Assembly (NCBI GenBank): GCA_963556695.1
Contig: CAUWAG010000013.1
Coordinates: forward strand, 1,798,001 to 1,862,000
Length of the DNA: 64,000 bases
Direction: 5' to 3'
Source of the DNA: Anthostomella pinea
Taxonomy: Eukaryota; Ascomycota; Sordariomycetes; Xylariales; Xylariaceae
This document shows positions 46,815-58,093 of this stretch, piece by piece. The notes below the pieces were generated by a model. It saw only the letters and a list, made by a program, of their open reading frames with translations, was not told the DNA's origin and made no database searches. A program made the position numbers and the translations under genes. Each line of letters opens with the position of its first letter. The stretch's first letter is position 1.

Positions 46815-47214
46815 GGGGGGAGGATGGGGGTCATGGGGGAAGAAACGGGCTGAACCAACCTCGGGCCACTTTTCGAACAATTCGATTCCAGCATGCGCTC
46901 TGGGTTGGATCGATCATTGAAATCGTATAACGACAGCTTGGAAGGTTTCGAACCCCTCTGTCAAATGCTTTTCAGGCCTAGGCAGGCGCGGAGCCATGCG
47001 GTATGATTATCGGACGAATAATACCAGGCTGGGAGGCATGACTAAGGTACCTATCATGTGTCGTGTGGACGCAGTCTCCGGTCCCCGAGCTCGCGCACCG
47101 CGATCATTAAAAATTCATTATTATTCATTAAGCATGCTACGTCATTCATCGTGCGTGGCCCGTGTATAGATTTCCCTTCATTAAAGTAGGTACCCCAAGA
47201 AATCAGTAAACCCC
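46815..47214. other. 3' flank of the giant repeat gene
   Basis: No gene seen. AT-rich TTATTATTCATTAA sequence near 47110-47130 may hold polyadenylation signals of the minus-strand gene. Confidence 0.45.
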
Positions 47215-50200
47215 TCAACCGTTCAGCAACGCCTGCAGAATGGCATTGATAAAGTCCGATATTGTCGCCACGATCTGCGTAGAGAAAAAGAGAGTCAGCA
47301 AGGGGTGTCTCTCGAAAAGCATGCGGGATAGGAGCATAACTTACCGGTGTGGCATCGCCTATTAACTCGGTCGTCTGCGACACGAACGTCGCCGACAGCA
47401 GACTCTGCGCGTTGCCAAGCAGGGTCAAGATACCGCCGACAGTCTCCGGCGTGACAAGCGGCGTGATCTGGTCCACGATGCCCTGGATGTCGATCTGGCC
47501 CAGGGCGTCGAGAAGAGGCTTGGCCGCGCTGACGAGACTAGCTAGGTCGATCTGGCTCAGGCTGTTGAGCAGTGGCTTGACTTGATCCAGGAGGCCTGCA
47601 ACGTCGATTTGTCCCAGCGCATCGACAATCCCGACGAGACCGCTGACCGTCTTCGGCGTCAGCAGTGGCGAGACGGCTTCGAAGATGCCCTCCAGATCGA
47701 TGTCGCCCACTTGGTTCAGGATAGGGGTGAGTTTACTGATCAGGCCAACCAGGTCGATCTGGCCCACGGCATCAAGGATGGGCTGCAATTTGTCGACGAG
47801 ACCTGCCAAGTCGATTTTGGACAGGGAAGTCAGAAGAGGCTGGACTTGATCTATCAGGCCGGTGATGTCGACCTTGCTAATTTCGTTCAGAAGAGGCTGC
47901 ACCTGGTTTACAAGACCAACCAGGTCGATCTTCGACAAGGAGCTCAGAAGAGGCTCTACCTGGTCTATGAGGCCGGTGATGTTCACCTTGCTGACCTCGT
48001 TGAGCAAAGGTTGCGCCTGGTTCACAAGACCGACCAGGTCTATCTTTGACAAGGAGCCCAGAAGAGGCTCTACCTGGTCTATCAGGCCCGTGATGTTCAC
48101 TTTGCTGACCTCGTTGAGCAAAGGTTGCACCTGGTTCACAAGACCGACCAAGTCAATCTTCGACAAGGAGCTCAGAAGAGGCTGTACCTGTTCTATCAGG
48201 CCCGTGATGTCTACCTTGCTGATCTCGTTCAGAAGAGGCTGGACTTGGTTGATAAGGCCTGCGATATCGACCTTGCTCAGAGAAGCCAAAATTGGCTGTA
48301 CTTGGCCTATCAGGCCAGTGATATCGACCTGGCTGATCTCATTCAGCAGGGGCTCCACCTGGCCAATGAGCCCAGCGATATTGACCTTGCTCAGGGAGTT
48401 CAGGATAGGTTGGACTTGGGCGACGAGACCAGTGATATCCACCTGGCTGACCTCATTGAGGAGGGGCTGCACCTGGTTGATCAGACCGGCAATGTCGACC
48501 TTGCTCACAGCGTTCAAGATAGGTTGTAACTGCGCGACCAGGCCCGTCAGATCAATCTGGTTCAGTTCATTCAGCAGAGGCGACACCTGGTTGATGAGGG
48601 CCTCCAAATTGATCTTGCCGAGTGAGGCCAGCAAGGGACCAGCGCCAGATATCAGGGCCTTGGTTTGGTCTACGAACTCGCCGGTCAGCAAGTTCTCGGC
48701 GTTACCCAGTAGCCCAACGAGGCCGCTAATGGACTCGGGCGTCAGCAAGGGTTCGATGGAGGAGAAGAGACCCTGAAGATCGATCTTGCTGAGGCTGTTG
48801 AGCAAGGGCGCCACCTGGTCAAGTAGACCTTGTAAGTCGATGCTTCCCAGACTGGAAAGCAATGGCCCGGCTCCTGAGATAAGGTCTTTGGTCTGGGTCA
48901 CGAAGTCTGAAGTCAAAAGGTCTTCGGCGTTGCCCAGAAGCCCAATCAGGCCGCCAATCGACGCGGGTGTTAACAATGGTTCGATGGAGGAGAAAAGGCC
49001 CTGGAGGTCGATCTTGCTCAGACTGTTGAGTATTGGTGCAAGCTGGTCAAGCAGGCCCTGCAAATCGATGCTCCCCAGACTGGAAAGCAGAGGTCCGGCT
49101 CCCGCGATGAGGTCCTTTGTTTGGTCCACAAAATCCGACGTCAACAGGTTCTCGGCGTTGCCCAGGAGGCCTACAATGCCCTGGACCGAGTCTGCAGACA
49201 ACAGCGGACTGACGGCATCGAAGAGGCTTTGAAGGTCCAGCTTGCTCAGCGCGTTGAGGATCGGAGTGACCTGATCTATTAAGCCTTGGAGGTCGAGGTT
49301 GCCAAGGCTTGCCAGAAGTGGTGCTGCACCAGATATCAGGGATTTCGTCTGGTCCACAAAGTCCGATGTCAAGAGATTCTCTGCGTTGCCGAGCAGGCCT
49401 ACGATGCCTTCTACCGAGTCTGCAGACAGCAGCGGACTGACGGCATCAAAGAGGCTCTGGAGGTCCAGCTTGCTCAGCGCGTTCAGGATGGGTGTAACCT
49501 GATCTATTAAAGCTTGCAAATCAAGCTGGCCCAGGCTTGCAAGGAGCGGCCCTGCACCGGAAATCAGAGATTTGGTCTGATCGACAAAGTCGGCTGTAAG
49601 GAGGGATTCTGCATTTCCTAACAATCCAACGATACCCGACACGGAATCTGCCGTGAGCAACGGGCTAACAGCGTCGAATACGCTCTGCAGATCGATCTTA
49701 CTTAGAGCGTTGAGAATTGGAGTGACCTGGTCTATCAAGGCCTGCAGATCGAGCTGGCCTAGGCTTGCAAGGAGCGGTGCAGCCCCGGCGATCAAATCTT
49801 TGGTCTGGTCGACGAAATCGGACGTTAGGAGAGATTCAGCGTTCCCTAGTAGACCGACGATACCCGACACTGAATCGGCCGTGAGGAGCGGTGCGAGCGC
49901 GTCCAGTATGCCTTGAAGATCCAGTTTACCAAGGCTATCGATGAGCGGTTGTGCGCTAGAAAGCAGTGACTTGAGCGCGTCGACAGTGTCCGATGTCAAA
50001 AGCGACTCGGCATTACCCAGCAGGCTGACAAGACCAGACACTGAATCTGCCGTGAGAAGTGGCGCCAGCGCGTCCAATATGCCTTGAAGGTCAATCTTAC
50101 CAAGGCTGTCGATGAGAGGCTGAGCGCTGGAGAGCAGCGACTTGAGTGCGTCCACGGTGTCCGAGGTCAGGAGCGACTCGGCATTACCCAGAAGGCTCAC

Positions 50201-51148
50201 GAGCCCAGAGACTGAATCGGCCGTGAGAAGCGGCGCCAGCGCGTCCAATATGCCTTGAAGGTCAATCTTACCAAGGCTGTCGATGAGAGGCTGAGCGCTG
50301 GAGAGCAGCGATTTGAGTGCGTCCACAGTGTCCGAGGTCAGGAGTGATTCGGCATTGCCCAGCAAGCTCACAAGCCCAGATACAGAGTTGGGCGTGAGAA
50401 GTGGAGACAGCGCATCGAGAATTCCTTGGATATCAATTTTCGAGAGGCTGTCGATCAAGGGCTGTGCGCTGGAAAGTAGTGACTTGAGCGCGTCCACCGT
50501 GTCTGTGGTCAGGAGTGACTCCGCGTTGGTCAAGAGGCCTACGACGCCCTGAATCGCATCAGGCGTCAGTAGCGGTGACACGGCGTTGAGTATGCCCTTT
50601 ATGTCGATGCCATTAACCGTGTCGATAATGCTCTCTAGATCCAGAGTCGCGATCAAATCGACCAGAGGCGATACCTTGGCGAGGATGTTTCTGGCGAGAG
50701 TGGGGGTAGGCGGCCGAAGCGTTTGGGCAAGGTAGATTATGGCATCGCTCAGGGACTCCAGGAACTCGTCGCTCAACAGCTTCTGGATGGCGTCGAGGTA
50801 ACCGGCGAGGTCACTGAACTGGGTGATAAGTTTGGTTAAACTCGTGAGAATATCTCCGAGATCCCCCAGTCCGGTAATATCACCAAGGTCAAGGCCGCCG
50901 TTACTGGACCCTGAACCAGAACCCGTGTCATTGGTTTGCCGTGGATATAGGGGAACCTTCTGCTGCTGAGCCTGGTTCCTCCTGAGCAGACCGTTGAGCT
51001 CTGTCAGCGCGTCTGTGAGATCTGATCGAGGCACAAGTGCTAGATTGTGCTTCGCGAGAAGCGCATCAAGATCCAATTCTGGCGCCAAGGCATCAGCAAG
51101 GAGGCCGACTGGCGCCAGGGCCGCTATGAGAAGTTTGGAGAACAACAT
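47215..51148 (-). CDS. Giant secreted 19-residue tandem-repeat protein, 1,287 aa
   Basis: Exon 1 is 51148-47345 (1,268 codons). An intron (GTAAGT to CTACGCAG) joins a 19-residue last exon, 47274-47215. ATG 51148 gives a signal peptide (LFSKLLIAALAPVGLLADAL); a Lys-Arg-poor region with a GSGSGSS linker follows. From about residue 165 the protein is repeats: 57-residue units (about 4, DNA roughly 49880-50570), then 76-residue units (about 6, roughly 48650-49880), then at least 16 units of 19 residues (roughly 47500-48640). 57 and 76 are 3 and 4 times 19. The 19-mer consensus is [IV]D[IL]xGL[IV]xQVxPLLNxxS[KQ]. It is Leu/Ile/Val-rich, acidic, almost without Cys, aromatic residues or His, and should form short amphipathic helices. 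It is probably secreted or wall-bound. I know no family with this repeat. Confidence 0.88.
47690..48620. repeat. 57-bp tandem repeats with 114-bp higher order
   Basis: Sixteen or more 19-codon units alternate between PLLNE and PLLSSL/PILNSL forms, giving a 38-residue (114-bp) super-repeat. Confidence 0.8.
48650..49900. repeat. 228-bp tandem DNA repeats (76-residue units)
   Basis: About six units carrying the LLGNAExLLT and FVDQTKxLI landmarks once per unit; more diverged than the 171-bp set. Confidence 0.8.
49905..50580. repeat. 171-bp tandem DNA repeats (57-residue units)
   Basis: About four head-to-tail copies. Adjacent copies (for example 50090-50260 and 50261-50430) are nearly identical in DNA, including silent positions, so duplication or gene conversion is recent. 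Confidence 0.85.
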
Positions 51149-53039
51149 TCTGAAAATTGACGATGGTGAAGGGTCTCCCAAATCCTTGACTTCTCCCAGT
51201 CGGCGCGCTGAAGCTTTGATTCAACTCGAGGAGGAAAGATGAGACTTGACGGACGAGGTGAGAGGGGACTGAGATGTCCCAGCGCGTATCCTTCACATAA
51301 CCAAGCCCTTTCTGACCAGTCAGTACTGAAGGGAGCTTCGGACCCTATGCCGACTACCTACGGCACTTCGTGATCCATCCTATGCCTCCTTGGCACCTCC
51401 GCCCACATTATTCACATGGCAAACGGCTCCCCGAGGCTGGGCAACTCCAGCTTCTCCAGCTTCCCCAGCTTCCCCAATCTTCCTCGGCGATATACCCCTA
51501 TGGGGTACCAAGGAGCAGGGGACACCTGGCAGCTGTCAAGCTGCACTCATAGGCATTGGTCGGCTTGACCCGCTTAGACTAAAATCCGGTTGCCGATACG
51601 ACGTCTGTTTGTGACTGTTAGGACTTTTCCGCGATGGTCACAATTTGCACAAAGGTGTTGGCCCTTTGGTGAGAGAATGCTACCTCCACCCATGCGACCA
51701 TGGGCGCAACAAGGCCACCTCATTAGCCTGGATACGTCACACGCATATGCCAGCGATGCTGATGCTGCTTGCGCCGAGGCTCGTACGATGATCAACTCAC
51801 CGCGCTGAGATACGTGAGGGGTTATGTGACCTACTGTAGGGCCTTACCCACGCAGCCCACGGCTCCACGCGGGTGCTTCTGGTGAAATATCAAGACCCCG
51901 ACAGCTCCGGATTGTCAAGACAGGAGAGGCATACAGATCCTTTCCAAATTCTCACACCCTCCATCTTACTACACGCAAGGTACCGTCCTGCGGTGCAGAC
52001 CTCCTCTACGGCCGTGCAGACTCAAGATACCGAGGCAAGTTGAGTCTCTGAGCGTTTGGTCTCCTTGTGCGAATGAGAACCGTGGGTGTCAACCCCGCAA
52101 ATTGCAGACTATTGGAAGTAAGCAATACACCGGAATGGGTAAGGTAGACGTCTATCTCCCTTCTGGTTGCCTGATTCGGCAAGAGTTATGCAGCAGTCTG
52201 CAGGTGGGCCAACGCATCGGAGATCAGTTTGAGTGGCTGGTCACTACGAGCCTCGCATCTGGACTTACAGCCCAGGACAGTACCTCGCACGTGAACTCAA
52301 GCGGTCAGCGGTTTCATATGGTCATTGTGTACTCTGGAGGACTGCTCGGTATGAGTAGAACCATCTGAACGGCGCAAGGCCCAGAGATGCATGGAAGGCA
52401 AAGCGAGGCGGGGTGCTATCATGACATCGCATTTTTACAATGTTTTCTCTGCGGTGAGCTGGATATGAGGATCTACCTGTAGAGGTAACCCGTACGGAGG
52501 AGGTCGTCGGATCCGATGGCGCGAAAGGTGAGCACCCCGGTAGCCTGGCGGGCGAGGGCGGGTTGTATTGGATCGTCATACTCTGATATGTGCGTGACCA
52601 GCGGAAATCCAGTCATCGACCGGGAAACAGCGGTGCGGACAAGGCCCCCTGCAATATCACGGCCGGGGTAGGAACATGATATGCGGGGAGAACTGCAAAA
52701 AAAACATGAGGGGTAGCTCACTGGTTCATCGAGATGCGACTGGGCAGGCGGTAGACAATGTGCCTCGCTCTGCCCGATGGTGATGGGCCAGCGGAGGGAC
52801 TGCCAGATATGTCGTTGTGCCGGGTGACTCGGAACTCTGTTGGGGTGCTCCACGATCGCCTGGCTGTCTTCAGCCGTCGTTCTCGTCGACTGATATCCGA
52901 GGGCCGATTTCCGGGTTAAGCTCACTGGGGCAGAGGGATATTCCCCAGTACTCGACCAGGTAATCCTCGGGTACCCATCAAGTCACACTGCTGCCTCTCG
53001 CCAACTTACTCTGTTGATGCCAACAGAGACGCAGTGATC
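51149..53039. other. Intergenic, mostly no gene recognised
   Basis: Holds the promoter of the repeat gene. A minus-strand frame at 52925-52473 (150 codons) includes GTGAGC and TTTTTTTTGCAG splice-like signals and could be part of a small gene, but start and product remain unclear. A GCTTCTCCAGCTTCCCCAGC-type short repeat lies at about 51450-51475. Confidence 0.4.
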
Positions 53040-54515
53040 ATGACTTCGGCCTTTCGAGAAGAAGCATCTCACTTCGAGCCAGACAGTCCTACCGTCTCTG
53101 TACATGGCGGTAGAGGCGGTGCTGGCGCAGTGGCCTCGGATGCGCCGTTGAGGGGCAGTGGCGATGCTTCCTCAGCCGACCATGTTCAGGAGAAGACAGC
53201 GGCGGCCACCACTCTGACGAAGAGGCAGAAAGTGAAGCGCCACTGCGGACGGTTCAAGTGGTGGTATGTGATAGGAACTATCATCTTGCTCGCCATCTTG
53301 TTGCCAATCCTGTGAGTAGATCGCCTCAGACATATATAATAGAGCCATAGCAGCACTGACAAATATCTCAGCTTCTTGGTGATCATTCCTGCCATCGTGC
53401 GGAACATCGTCAGCAAACAGTCGCTGCCCATAAACGGTGGCACCTTTAGAGCTCTGTCGGCCACGCAACTCAGCGTCTCCCTCAGCACAGAACTCAACAC
53501 ACCACTCCCTGCGGATTTGGACGCCACGACGCTGTTCCTTTACAACAAGGACACGCCCGAGTTCACGCCCTTCCTAAACATAACGCTCCCGAAGCAGCAT
53601 ATTGACGGCAAGACCGACGTCGTCGTCAGCAACCAGACGGTGACGATCACCAACGAGACCGAGCTCGTCTCATGGTTTAGTAAGGTGTTCGACCAGCCCG
53701 ATGTGCAGCTGTCGGTGCGCGGCGATGCGACGGTACGCCTCGGCAAGCTGCACTCCAAGGCGCACATCGACAAGACGGTGACGGCGAGCTCGCTCAATCA
53801 GCTCAGCGGCTTCGGCATCGAGCACCTAACGGTGATACTGCCGGCTATTGAGGAGAATGGCACCAACATCCAGGGCACGGTCAACCTGCCGAACTCGGGC
53901 GTGCTGACCCTCGGGCTCGGCGACATCTCGCTCAACCTCATGGCGGGCGACGTGCGCATCGGGCTCATCACCCTCAACGACGTGCTGCTGCCGCCGGGCA
54001 ACAACAGCTGGTTCTTTAGCGGCGAGCTGTTCATCGGCGCCCTGGTGCAAAATATTGGTGCCGTTCTGGCCAGCCAGGGCACCGCCCTCAGCGACGGCAA
54101 CATCCAGATCGACGTCACCGGCAACGCGACCGTCGTCAACGGCGTGCACATCCCCTTCGTCGAGAAGGTGCTCAATGCCAAGCGCATCTCGTCGAGCGTC
54201 CCGGTGGTCAAGCTGCTGACGGACCTCGTCGGCAGCTTCACCGGCGGCCTAGACGGCTCGGTCACGGACCTCGTCGGCGAGGTGTTTGGGAATAGCACCT
54301 TGATCCAGGACGTGCTGAGCCACTGGAACACGACGGGGGCTCTGGGAAATCTGAATAGTGCCAGTATTGGTGGCGGAAGCGGCAATTTGACTGCGGCGGC
54401 GGCGCTGCAGAAGAGGTTCAAGAGGGCGCCGCTCTCGGTGCCGAAGGGTCTTAATGGGCCGGCCGCGCTGAACTTGCTGAAGCTGGGTATGAGGATGGGC
54501 TTGTCGAAGCATTGA
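53040..54515 (+). CDS. DUF3712-type membrane-anchored protein, 471 aa
   Basis: Two exons: 53040-53311 and 53372-54515, donor GTGAGT, acceptor TCTCAG, 472 codons. ATG 53040 is preferred over the GTG two codons earlier. A cytosolic basic segment (KRQKVKRHCGRFKWWY) precedes one helix that spans the intron (VIGTIILLAILLPILFLVIIPAIV). The large external part has LEA-like/DUF3712 beta-sandwich sequence (GDATVRLGKLHSKAHIDKTV, GTVNLPNSGVLTLGLGDISLNL, SWFFSGELFI) and about a dozen N-glycosylation sites. The C-terminus lacks a GPI signal. Function unknown; lipid or wall binding is suggested for related domains only by analogy. Confidence 0.85.
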
Positions 54516-55352
54516 GTGGGCACCAACTTAACGGCTAATATAATGTTTTATGGCTCTTGAAACTTGGCTGTGATGACTCGTTTGCTCGGCAATGTTGATT
54601 TTCGTAGCTACCACGTTGCACAGACACAGGGTAACGGTGGACTCCCGAGGTAACTCGGTCAAAATTTATCTGGAGCTCGTACTCCCTGCTTGCCAGATAA
54701 CGCAACACATGCTTGATCGAAAAATGGAGCATCACCAGTCATGAAGTTGGAACTTGGCGGTCTGAAGCGTGGCTCTGCAATAACCTGGGAGAGGCAGACA
54801 GGGGCATGAAGATCCATAGGCCCCGGCTGCAAGGCTGGACCCGTTTTCACATGCTAGCAAGTCAACCCGAAGCCGTATGTCGATATCTGAAGCGCGGCCG
54901 TTGCGGTGGGCAGCATTGCTCGCCGAGCCTCATGGGCTTGGGTGCCGAGCGTATCATGCGATGAGCCTATCTATCAGGCACGTGCAGATTCGGCCCCCCT
55001 ACGACTAGTCTCGTACATGGTCTAGACATTTTGGCCATCGGCCTCGGCTGTGTCGTTGTGTCCATTTTGCAAATCTGAAAATTGTTTGAGTCGACTGTTG
55101 TTTCTCGATGATGCGTGGCACATACAAGGCCGTAATGCTCTTGGTGAGGGATTAGTAATACTCGGTTAAAATATGCTTTACCTGTGGACAGCAGTGGAAT
55201 CTTATATGAGTGATGAGAAAACTAATTGAATCCCGGACCAGATCTCGTACCTAATGCACATCTACCACTCGAGACTCCAGTATCATTGTCCACACAGGGC
55301 CATGGACCCTCATACACTCGCAATACAAGTAATGTCGAAGCATTCGAAGAGC
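54516..55352. other. Convergent 3' flanks, no gene
   Basis: Nothing recognised. AT-rich stretches at 54540-54560 and 55150-55240. Confidence 0.5.
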
Positions 55353-57400
55353 TCACGCGCCCCTTTCTTCCTTCTTAATGGCGGCATACACGGGAGTATG
55401 CCACTCGTCGGAGTTGTCTTCGAAGCCCAACGGACCCACAACCATCTGAGGTGACGTGCTGGCATTTTCCAACTTTACTGGAGACGATGGTATGGCAGGT
55501 GGCGGGAGCATGGTCCCAGGAACCCCGTCATCGAGGTCGAAAATGCTCAACTTTGGAGGCGGTAAAGTAATCCACGTGTGGTCTGACGGTGTCGGTGCGG
55601 CCGTGGTGCACGGCGTTCTCGAAGAGGTCGAAGTCGAGTACAGCGACGGCGTCCCCGACGAAGAGGTGGTGGGGATGAGCGGCGAAGGCGCCGGACGCAG
55701 CGTTGGTGTGGCTGGCTGAAGAGATGGCGTGGATGTATGAAGGGCTCGGTATCTTTCCCTGAAGCTGTTCGCGTCTATAGCACAGTCAGCCAGCTGCCAT
55801 CGGGAGGAGCGTGTGAAGCATAGCGCGTGTCGTGCCTTGTACCGATCCAAATCTCACGACGAGGCTCTTCGCGTGCGCCCGCCGAGGTATTATGTCCAAG
55901 GTGTTAGATTCTGTTGGCCTCCTGACGACTACCGTCGCTAGTCTTCTGGCGTGGTATTCCGGCGTGGCCTGATAGTTCGCCAGGTTGACCTCCTTGTGCT
56001 GCGCGGCCGCGTCGTGTGAGGTCTGTAGGAAGGTGAGCGTGAGTATCTCGCCTTTTCCTATTTCGTGCCGCCGCCAAAACCGAATGAACTGCATCCGGCA
56101 CAGCGTCACTCCCCCTTCTCGGATCTCTGCCGCCAGGAACGTCCCGCGGAGCTCTCGCTCGCGCAGCATGGACTGGAAGCTCTCGCATGTTTCGATCTTG
56201 TTGAAGGAGTATTGCGGATCGACCTGGTACAGGTGGTACCCTTCACCGTCGACCACGGTGATGACGTGGGGGTGGAGGAACGAGACTCGCTTGTGGTACT
56301 GCGGACTCGTCCATGGAATGGACCCTTTGGGCACTGATGGCATGTCAGTAGCCTTATCAAGTATCCTATATATAATATGGGAAGTAAGTTACCTATGTGA
56401 GTGACTTGGATTGTTGCTTCTCTGTTCTGGTACAAGAGGATGCGAGACTCGTCATCACGGGCCATGATATGAACCCGCTCCAGCTTCAGCTTCTTGTGTT
56501 GCTCGGGGACGTCGTTCATGTATCTAGAAGGCGGTCAGAGGCTGGCACATGGCAGGTATCAAGGGGCAGTTTTGACGTACAGAGTTACTGGTGCCACCTC
56601 AAATGTCACGTTTGACTGGCGACGGCGATCTGAGAGCGTAGACTTGTCAGCGATACGCGGTCCACGAGCTGCACCGACCAAATCTGCACCCTACCTGTCA
56701 AGCCGGCACTGTCGAATACGTCGTCATCTTGAAGTCCTAGTTTGATCCAGCATCTCCGTAGCTGTCGGTCGAGTTCACTGAGGGTCCGCTCGGTAGCCGC
56801 CCGTTCTTCACTAATTCCAAGGTTTTCAACAAGTTGACGAAGGCTTCCCAGATCTTCCAGCGACACGGTAGTGCCGGTGTGTTCAGGTCGCTCTCCCTGC
56901 GCCTGAAACTTTGTAGAGCCAGACAAAGACGACCCAATCGTATTGTGGTCACTGCTTCTGCTGTTCGTGGCGGTAAGCTTCCAGCATTGTACCGGCACGG
57001 GGCGTACTTACCCGCTTGCTGCGACCAAAGCAGGTATGAGTATTGTCACGTAATGTTCATATATACGATACCGATACTTGGTCAACTTCTGATTGTTGCG
57101 AATGGACCACGTGCCTCGGAGGACACTGTTGACCATCCCCTGGCTCTGGACACTGTCATGTTGCTGAAACAGATGAGCACATAGCTCCAGTGTCTCCTCG
57201 ATCGGCTGGAGGTCATCTGCGTGGAGGGAACTAGGTTGAAGAGTCTCGAAGTTTCGCTGAAGCCGGAAGACAGCCGCGCGGAAGTCCCTTAACTCTCTGG
57301 GGGCATTTTGAATGTGATCAAACCCCTGTATCACCTTATCCGCCGAGCTGACTACCTGGATAATGAGCGATACGATCGCAAGTACCGTGCCTGGGTCCAT
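55353..57400 (-). CDS. Six-exon protein with STAND-like N-terminal helical domain, 588 aa
   Basis: Exons: 57400-57012, 56960-56695, 56629-56581, 56523-56393, 56333-55843, 55793-55353; every join is in phase and the sum is 589 codons. The last intron is only 49 bp (GTACAA to GGCAG). The first 120 residues (VLAIVSLIIQVVSSADKVIQ, APRELRDFRAAVFRLQRNFE) resemble the N-terminal helical bundle found on fungal STAND/NLR-type proteins. No NACHT or NB-ARC domain follows. The middle (exons 3-5) looks beta-rich (NVTFEVAPVTLYMNDVPEQ, KLKLERVHIMARDDESRILL, YHLYQVDPQYSFNKIE), and the tail is Pro/Ser/Thr-rich. Function unknown. Confidence 0.65.
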
Positions 57401-58093
57401 CGGGTGCCAGACTGGGGAATGTGGGTTGAAAATTGACAGAGGAAGTTGTCGCGGCTTCTGCGCCTAGCGAAGGCTAGCTGCGAAGAGCAACAAAACCTTT
57501 GAGATGTGAAAGAGAGAGAGGATGGACAGCTTCACGGGGTGGGGCTCTTCAACGACGATACGGATTTGGATGCGATGCGATGCCCAGCCGTCAGCTCGTC
57601 AAGGGAGGGACCAACCCACCCTCCGAGGTGTGCCTGCGTGGAAAAGCCACGCCTTCAGAACGGACAAGTCTACTGGTGGGTGAGTTGCAATGCGGCGCAG
57701 TCTCGAGCAGGCTCTCAGGCAATATTTGATCAGGTGTGCAACATCCTCAAATCAGGGCAAGGCGATTGTACTGTATGACAGCAGGGGGACGGCAACTCGG
57801 GGCGGGGTCCAGTTCAGGGGTTCAGGACTTCAGGCTGCGCCGCCTTCCGGGCTTGCAGGATCGTGGCTGGGTTCGCGAGGCAATCTTGCAACCTGAGATG
57901 AGGCTCTATCTATATTAGGAGGCTTGCAAAGGTGACAACCTCCAGAGCCCATCCACTTCATGTTGTTGCCCGAGATTGAAGATATTCGACTTTCCAACCA
58001 TGTCGGTGGAACAACCGCCATTCTAGCTACCCGTCAACTTGTCTAGTTTGAACATCGACAGTCTCATCACATATATCTAGTGACTGACAGGCC
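57401..58093. promoter_or_regulatory. Divergent promoter region, 55-57 kb gene and phosphate transporter
   Basis: About 690 bp between opposite starts. No gene; possible regulatory sites not resolved by eye. Confidence 0.4.

Noticed and set aside
46941..46960. TTTCGAACCCC resembling a tRNA T-loop
   Set aside because: No matching A box, anticodon stem or acceptor stem around it; no tRNA found in the window.
47582..48776. Long plus-strand frames opposite the repeat gene
   Set aside because: They mirror the tandem repeats; the minus strand has the signal peptide, codon bias and intron.
52473..52925. 150-codon minus-strand frame as a gene
   Set aside because: No ATG in good context and no recognised product; splice-like signals alone are not enough.
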